Part shown: one piece after another, positions 57,986 through 64,000 of the stretch
Layout of the letters: the number at the start of each line of letters is the position of its first letter
Numbering within the stretch: the first letter of the stretch is position 1
From: Anastrepha obliqua
Taxonomy: Eukaryota; Arthropoda; Insecta; Diptera; Tephritidae
Direction: 5' to 3'
NCBI RefSeq assembly: GCF_027943255.1
Contig: NC_072896.1
Coordinates: 66,978,501 to 67,042,500 of the forward strand
DNA: 64,000 nt
Program-made: the position numbers and the translations under genes
The notes under the pieces: model-generated
The model's input: only the letters and a program-made list of their open reading frames with translations
The model's database searches: none
What the model was told of the DNA's origin: nothing

Positions 57986-58330
57986 TATGTATGTATATGC
58001 GCATATGTACATATATAAATTCACGTATTTGTATTTGCATATGCCTTCTTATTGATTATTATTAATTTGATTTACTTGAAGAACTTAAAATAAAACCAAG
58101 TTTGTTAATAATACCTGTTGTTTTAATGTTATTATTATTAATTTTTTTATTATATATGAAGGAAAAAATGTATGGTAATATTTACCATATACCTTATAAG
58201 ATATGTTGTATACAATTTCGCGCAATTTTCAAAAAGAACAAATCTATATATAAAGATGCATACAAGTCATATGGACATATCAAATATACGAATATATTCC
58301 GTACGAAAGCAAATGTAAGCTAATGTGCTT

Positions 58331-58497
58331 GAACTGCAAGCGAGAGCGCGGAACGAACGACAAAGAGCACAATCGGCCCCCGCGTTCGGCAACGTTCGAC
58401 ATCTGGCTCTGTCATACTTGAATGAGCATATATATGTATGTATATGCGCATATGTAGGTATATAAATTCACATATTTGTATTTGCATATGCCTTCTT
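58331..58497. repeat. Dispersed repeat copy B, empty site
   Basis: This copy lacks the MITE. Around the target it reads gagcatatatatgtatgtat, while copy A without the MITE and one TA would read gagcctatatatgtatgtat, differing by one base. It also has extra sequence (acaatcggcccccgcgttcg) not present in copy A. Confidence 0.85.
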
Positions 58498-58833
58498 CCT
58501 GTGTGCATGGTAATGAACCATTTCTCTGTTGAGAATAGGATGATGATAGAAAAAGTAGGAAATGAAAGGGAGTGTTTCGAGTGTAAAGTGTCTTGAAAAA
58601 GGCAAATCGATGATGGTGCCTCTTAGTGTTGTTGACTTATTAACGTCTGATGCACAATCGAAATTGAAGATATCTTTCATGAATTTGATAAATGTTTCGT
58701 CATTTTTCACGTTTGTGTAAATGTAACTTCCATTGCAATTCCATTTACCTTTTCCTCTATATCCATACAAAATATCTATCAAACAAATAAAATTAAAATT
58801 TTGTTTTGAAAATTGCAACCATCCCATCAACAT
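58468..58833 (-). pseudogene. Endonuclease-like C-terminal fragment
   Basis: A 121-codon minus-strand frame. Visible motifs are DILYGYRGKGKWNCNGSYIY, then TTLRGTIIDLPFSRHF and FISYFFYHHPILN. GTIID and SYxxHHPIL resemble the late motifs of the exonuclease-endonuclease-phosphatase fold (GTxID, SDHxP), with the SDH aspartate replaced. This kind of domain occurs in LINEs and at the C-terminus of Helentron-type elements, and I lean towards the latter. The start is uncertain because the upstream part is missing. Confidence 0.4.
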
Positions 58834-59139
58834 TTTCTTATGACGTTGTCACGTTAAACTATCGTCAGTAAACCGACTTTACAAACAACCTCATTTTTTC
58901 GAATTTCAAACTAGGCAAAAATAAATGGTCGCCTTATACGAATTAATGGTTTCTTGCTCAAATCTGATTGACTGGTTTCCTAAAACAGTCCTTACTCCTT
59001 CACATACTCCTATTACATTCATATCTACGCTTAGAAATTTGCTCTTTTTCTGCTTGTGTGAAAACGTGAAGCATACGAGTAGGCTTAATATGGTTCTTAT
59101 AACATACTCGTACGAATCCATGTAGGTCATTGGTTACCA
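58834..59139. other. No recognisable gene
   Basis: Short overlapping frames on both strands with no known features. Confidence 0.45.
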
Positions 59140-60000
59140 TTCACCATGTTAGGTGCGACTGTTTATGTAAAAAGCATGACCGGAATGCAACAGGGCGCAC
59201 TGGGAATCCCTGGATAGGTCGTTATGGCTTTCCACCTCCAAAGGGGCGATGTGAGTTCGCTCTGTCGATGTGTTAGCTCCGGTGTATTTCAATAACCAGC
59301 CGCCTTGAACCCTGGTCGGGAAGTGTTCATTAGGCGAAAGAGGGTAGTAGCTTTCGTTGCTCCGGGCGAGCGCTGGACCGTCCGTGTTTTCCGGGATTGG
59401 TAAAGGGTAGGTCAGGCCTCAGGGAACTAGGGTAGGAGGATTGCCCCCGAGGGTACACCCGCTCTTGATTATTTCGGTCCGCCCCCCTACCCACGCTGCG
59501 CTGGTTAAATGAAAAAGCATTGAAAAAATGAAGGAAAAGAGACAAAAAGAAGACAAGCAGCAGACGGCCATTAATGATGGAGACCTAGAGCAGAGCCCTT
59601 TCATAAGAAAACCACGATTGCTTCGCTCGCCACCACAAAAAGCGAATACGCCATATGTCATACCAAGGTTGATCGAACACACGATGTTATAAGAGCTATA
59701 CTCCAGCGATATCGTTGTTGCAAACTCAAAGTACTGGAAGAGTGGGAACACTGTCCAAGCAATCGTAGTTTCGGCTTACCTACCCTATCACTCTTTACAG
59801 CCACCCCCTTCGAGGGACCTAAGAGAAGTAGTCAAGTATGCAGAATCCAATAATCTGGGGCTAATAGTGGGCTGTGTTGCAAATTCACAGAACATTGTAT
59901 GAGGAAGCAACAAATGCAACCCCAAAGGTCTCAAATTCAATATGAAAAAAATAATAGTTTTAGCAAAATCACAAAATCTGGAACAATATGCTTAGGCCAT
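59140..60000 (+). pseudogene. I/LOA-type LINE 5' region and endonuclease piece
   Basis: The left part (59.15-59.5 kb) is unusually GC-rich for the window and looks like a LINE 5' UTR. A short ORF1-like start follows near 59.53 kb (MKEKRQKEDKQQTAINDGDL). After a deletion, endonuclease-domain sequence appears near 59.76-59.92 kb (AIVVSAYLPYHSLQPPPSRD, YAESNNLGLIVGC, then NSQNIV with a stop where W is usual). In this group the motif is normally DANAHHxxWGS, so the catalytic Asp (GCDAN) is replaced by Val. The fragment is dead. Confidence 0.6.
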
Positions 60001-60049
60001 ATGAGTCAATGAGTTAATAATTATTTTTTCATATTCTTTTGAAGCTTCT

Positions 60050-60915
60050 CTTGGTGTTCGCCAGGGTAGTATTTTGGGTGCCTTACTCTTTGTTATTTTT
60101 ATTAACGACATGTGTGATGCTTTACATATTCAAATTATATTTTATATACGGACGACTTAAAAATCTATTCTACCATTCGTAGGCTGTCCGATTCGATTAA
60201 GTTTCAAGCTGATATTAATTAAGTTACTGTTGGTGTCAAAACAATTGTCTACAACTTAATATAAATATATATTTCCATGTTTCTTTCTCAAAATTTCGCC
60301 GTCCTCTACCTCATTTCCTACTCTATTGGCAGCTCTCGTCTCTTTACTTTGAATGAGATCTCTGACCTGACAGTTATTTTTGAATCAAAGTTTTTATTCC
60401 TAAGGCGCATTAATTATTTCATTCCCAAATCTTATCCTAAGCTAGCTTTCATTCGCCATTTTATGTCCGAGTTTAGTGTATGTGTCCCTAGTTCGATCCA
60501 AATTTGGATATGCGGTCTTGATTTGGAGAACTTACTTTGATTGTCACATTAAAAGACTTCAGCATATCCAAAAAGTATTTGTTCGCGCCGACCTCTAATC
60601 TCTGAATTGTGCGGACCCAATCCCATTGTATAGTGCCAGGTGTAAGCTAATCAACGTAAAATCATTAAACTGCAGGAGAACTACTATGTCTCTCTCATTC
60701 ATCTGTGGTATTTTTAATGGGATAATTGATTGCCATTTTCTTCGAATGCATTAATTTTCACATCCCTCAACGCTGTCTTCGGAATAATGAACTCTTGTTC
60801 CTGAAACAAGTTAGAAATGGTTATGCAATAAATGCTCCAATTTATAGAGCCTCAGGAGAACCGAATTCTTTCTCAAATTCTTAAGCCTTTGATTCCTTTT
60901 CGTCTAATTCTAAAT
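60050..60915 (+). pseudogene. Jockey-type LINE RT C-terminal half
   Basis: Plus-strand order: GVRQGSILGALLFVIFINDM (near 60.06 kb), catalytic box YTDDLKIYST (60145-60156, Thr for Ala in YADD), thumb region across a frameshift, and LNEISDLTVIFESKFLF (near 60.35 kb). RSKFGYAVLIWRTYFD lies near 60.50 kb, and the tail runs to about 60.9 kb. It belongs to the same group as the fragments at 41.4-42.8 and 10.4-10.9 kb. It is 5'-truncated at RT motif B. Confidence 0.7.
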
Positions 60916-61095
60916 TTGTAATATTCCTAAACGAATTCTGCAACTAATTTTTATCAGATATTTCAATCTGTAAAAATAAAGCGCGATCATATTGGAGGTG
61001 ATTTTTCCTATAGGTTTTTTTGACAGATTACGCGTGTCTATTGTCAATCTAAATACATAATTTTTTTCAACATACTCGTACATTGATATTTCATC

Positions 61096-61680
61096 ATGGG
61101 AAGACTTACGTCTAAACAATGTTTACAAATCTTAATCGTATCTGTGAAAAGTATTCAATGCGCGCTGGGGCCAACTTATGTTGCACAAATTGGCCTAATT
61201 ATTTGTGGCTTAATGGCTACATCAATAAGCAAAATTGCCGTATTTGGGCTGAAGAGCAGCCCGAAGCCATTCAAGAACAGCCATTACATCCATTGAAAAC
61301 AACCGTTTGGTGCGGCCTATGGGCTGGAGGAATCATATTTCTTCAAAGACGAGGCTGGCGCCAAAGTTACAGTAAATGGCTAACGCTATAGCTCCATAAA
61401 CGACTTTTTAATGCTAGATTTTGAAGCCAATGGTCTCTACAACATATGATTTCAACAAGACGGGCGCTACTTACCGTACAGTCCGTGAAACAATGGATTT
61501 ACAACATCGTCGTTTTAGTGAGCAATGTATCTCCCGTCTCGGACCAGTGGATTAGCCACCAAAATCGTGTGATATCACACCTTTGGACTTTTATTTGGGG
61601 GGGTATGTAAAGTATAAATGCTTTGTGTCATTCAAAATTGGTGTTGCAGCCAATATTTAAAAGGGATTATCTTTAAAAAG
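61096..61680 (+). pseudogene. Mariner transposase remnant, N-terminal deletion
   Basis: Plus-strand reading starts MGRLTSKQCLQI like the 47-kb transposase. After about 30 codons it joins, in another frame, LWLNGYINKQNCRIWAEEQP and LHPLKTTVWCGLWAGGII. The second catalytic block is recognisable as FQQDGRYL near 61.45 kb, and the third as KSCDITPLDFYLGGYV near 61.57 kb. The second helix-turn-helix and first catalytic Asp are lost. Stops interrupt the rest. It is a sister copy of the 47-kb element with a similar deletion. Confidence 0.7.
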
Positions 61681-61924
61681 TAAATGTTATGAATGGTTCT
61701 ACACACAAATAATAAAGATTTCCCAATCAATATTAATTTTCGTTGTTTTAGTTCAACGTAAATTCCGCTACTTTCAAATTGATCACATTTTACCTCTACT
61801 TTTAAATTATGGGAGAATAATTTAAGTGTTATATTAGTTCTCGCAGTTTAAACACAGAATTTTCTATAGTCTGTAAGTGATCTATTTTTGCATAAGACTT
61901 ATGTAAATAAATAAATAAATATAC
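61681..61924. other. No recognisable gene
   Basis: AT-rich spacer between two DNA-transposon relics. Confidence 0.45.
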
Positions 61925-62345
61925 CCACGGCAGGATCTACATATGGAGGAGGGAGCGCGCTATACTGTCTTATAAACGAATTAAATGCACATTTAAGGCG
62001 GCTGAAAAAGGTATTGTGGTTTGGAGATGCATTAGCGCAAGTGAACCATGGAAATTAGTAATACTAGAAGGAAAGGTAAATGCCATTATTTACTTAAATA
62101 TCTTTAAACAAAGTGAAGTGCCTAAAGAAAGAAGGTTCCTTAGTAAGAATTGTGTACTAATTTTCCGATGCACCTCGCAAAAAGGAACAAATTACTTAGA
62201 GAAACAAATTATGGACATTTCGAAATAGCCACCTCAAAGAACAGACCTATTCCCTATTAAAAACGCTTAAGAATATTAGAACTGAGCATATCGCCGCAAC
62301 AAACACCACAAATCATCAACGAATTAAAGAATTGTATTCATGAAA
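61925..62345 (+). pseudogene. Tc1-like transposase fragment
   Basis: Plus-strand frame 62016-62228 reads VWRCISASEPWKLVILEGKV and then NAIIYLNIFKQSEV. This matches the block between the first and second catalytic residues of Tc1-type transposases (VMVWGCxSxxGVGxLxxIxG). After 62.23 kb the frame changes to a degenerate C-terminal part. The second catalytic block (normally QDNDPKH) reads FRCTSQKG, so it is inactive. Confidence 0.6.
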
Positions 62346-62349
62346 CGGC

Positions 62350-62405
62350 AGCTGCCGTAGCCGAATGAATGGTTGCCTGACTACAGTTCGGAAGCGCCCG
62401 TCATA
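62350..62405 (+). repeat. SINE tRNA head, degenerate
   Basis: gctgccgtagccgaatgaat aligns with the A-box region of the SINE family, followed by ctgactacagttcggaagcg. The B-box is not recognisable. Confidence 0.5.
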
Positions 62406-63540
62406 AAATGACTTCAAATGAATGCAAAAAGCTTGTCAATACGCTATGATTGGCATCCAAATTTTTTACTTTGCATAAGCATGCATAAGCTCATTTAGTT
62501 TTATATTAGTAATATGTAAGTTTGAAGTTTCTCAAAAATTGCAATCAGCCTTTTTTCAAATATTTATGTGAAAGACTTCCAAAAATGGGCTTTACATTTT
62601 TTTGAATTTTGTACAAAGTTTGGAAATTGATTTATAAGGTTGAAACATATTGCGAGCATTGTAAAAAGATATAGTGGCATAATTATCTGAGCACATATCT
62701 CAACTTGGTTCTCCTTGCTGTTTTATAAAAACATAAACAAAATGGTTCCTCCTATAAAATGAAGTGGAATACGCCTTTGTAATTTTAAGGTCATTAAAAG
62801 AATTGAGTTGCTGAGAAAATTAAAAACTTAGTATGCACTCAAAAACGGTGGCTTTTTGTCGCACAGTTTTTTACTTTAAGTAATTTTCGAATGCGGCAAG
62901 CAAATATTTCATTTGATCGAGTTTATAAGTTAACAACTCCAGACTTAGTTTTCCTTTAAAGAATCAAGTGAGATACGAGTTACTAAAGCCACGGCTCAGA
63001 AAGCACAGAGGGTTTCGCATACCGGTTTGGTTCTCAAAGAATACTACAGAATCAGAGCTTTAAAGTGAAAATAAATTTTATAAATACATTTTTATCTGGT
63101 TGCAACCAAATCTTTCCACCATCTTCCAATATTTACATTACACTAACCTAATTTTTCATTGTTCTTTAAAAAAGTTGCCTATTTTGATACTCACCTCTCA
63201 CTCCCTCACTTCTCTCCTATGGCTCTTTAAAATGACACCAAAGTAAAATCACTCTCAATATTTCACTTCGATCTGCATAATCTTGAATTCTATCATTCTT
63301 ACATTTAAGCTTTAAAATTTTCGTATTCGTCTCGCACTCCGGTGCACCCCAGCACAAAAGGAGTGTAGAAGAACAATCGATTCGTTAAGAGAAATCAAAT
63401 TTTACGGACAGCCACAAAATGAACGATTTCAGTGGTTATTCTTCCTACACTCACTCCTTCTTATGTGTGCACGCATGTAGATATGTATGCATGTGATTAT
63501 GTGCCCCCTTGTGAAACTAAAAAGTTATATGTACCAACAA
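62406..63540. other. No recognisable gene
   Basis: AT-rich spacer. No motif recognised. Confidence 0.5.
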
Positions 63541-64000
63541 AACTGCAGCAAACAATTTTAAATCCCCCTGAAGCACAACTCAGCAGCTTCACAGCCTGTA
63601 AATGAACCTAACCTGGTATTCGGGACAGCACAAAAAAACGAAATAAATAAAAATCGTGTGGTCAATATACCCAAAAGTGCAGCAACAATGCAGCACAGTA
63701 GAAACAACAACAAGTTTGCAAAACCAAAAAAAAAGCAACATACAAGACCAAAAAATAAAAGTAATAATTTGTAAGGCGACCAAAAAACAAACGTGAAGCA
63801 ACGGGCAGGGACATCAATCTGCAGCGATGGAGAGTAGCCAAAAGCGGAAGCCACCACACAGTGGCGCGCGAGTTATGGCGGACAGCATAAAAGTGTGCAC
63901 AAGAAAGTTGAAAATGAGTGAGTGGGCAGCAAAAATCGTCTCTTATCAAGCCCGGAGGGTTACTCACTAGCATTGCTGGCGCCACTGATTCCACATTGCC
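63541..64000. other. Unassigned, leader-like sequence
   Basis: The plus strand is rich in CAACAA, AAACAA and CAAAA words and is less AT-rich towards the end. This composition resembles fly 5' untranslated leaders. The three overlapping minus-strand frames (63558-63994) are very rich in Phe, Leu and Cys because they are the complement of that A-rich strand, so I do not accept them as genes. Any gene would have to begin beyond the window. Confidence 0.3.

Larger units (their letters stand above)
57539..58050. repeat. Dispersed repeat copy A, split by MITE
   Basis: Left part 57539-57626 and right part 57988-58050 together align with 58331-58497 (gaactgcaagcgaaagcgcg here; gaactgcaagcgagagcgcg there). 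The 359-bp mariner MITE lies in the gap. The repeat family is unknown. Copy B lies just after an endonuclease-like frame on the minus strand, suggesting it is non-coding sequence of that element. Confidence 0.85.

Noticed and set aside
63558..63994. Overlapping Phe/Leu/Cys-rich minus-strand frames of 70-110 codons
   Set aside because: They are the complement of A-rich, CAACAA-type sequence on the plus strand. The composition is low-complexity and has no domain features.

Overview
This window looks like AT-rich, non-coding DNA from a higher fly. The best fit is a true fruit fly (Tephritidae), judging by the kinds of transposon remnants present and the (TGTA)n microsatellites. That assignment rests on recognition of repeat families, not on a database search. 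I found no convincing host exon, no functional tRNA, no rRNA and no CRISPR array. Nearly everything recognisable is a decayed transposable element, and the one substantial intact reading frame that I recognise is a mariner-type transposase with an internal deletion.

Layout. 0-3.5 kb: a Jockey-like 3' end (minus) abuts an R1-clade element (plus) that ends in poly-A. 7-9.2 kb: I/LOA-type LINE with two successive RNase H-like segments, followed by a mariner relic. 10.4-14.5 kb: Jockey 3' end, a Tc1/mariner-like transposase, an RTE 3' end and three I/LOA-type pieces. 16.3-17.7 kb: another RNase H fragment and a Tc1 C-terminus. 21.1-22.8 kb: two complementary halves of one RTE-like reverse transcriptase in opposite orientation. 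27-30.4 kb: RTE end, Jockey ORF2 and mariner relic. 31.8-33.1 kb: RTE end and a 258-bp tandem duplication inside an RNase H region. 34.2-40.3 kb: several LINEs lie between two mariner inverted repeats with TA on both sides, including a near full-length RTE. 41-42.8 kb: gypsy-type gag remnant and Jockey RT. 43.5-44.6 kb: mariner interrupted by an I-type fragment. 47-47.9 kb: mariner with matched terminal repeats and an open frame. 48.3-51.1 kb: Jockey/CR1-like LINE plus tRNA-derived SINE copies. 57.1-58.8 kb: pogo-like end, 19-bp tandem repeat, a duplicated repeat in which one copy carries a 359-bp mariner MITE and the other is the empty site, and an endonuclease-like frame. 59.1-62.4 kb: LINE 5' end, Jockey RT, mariner, Tc1 and SINE fragments.

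The elements do not form a pathway. They record repeated insertion, deletion and nesting. LINE enzymes (endonuclease, reverse transcriptase, sometimes RNase H) would once have copied themselves and probably the SINEs. The mariner/Tc1 transposases would have moved the TIR elements, including the deleted forms seen here. The most informative signals are two comparisons of filled and empty sites within the window, a mariner family in which several copies have lost internal segments, and an RTE split by an apparent small inversion. Long stretches (3.5-7.1, 17.7-21.1, 22.9-27, 45.1-46.9, 51.1-53.5, 62.4-64 kb) hold nothing I can name.
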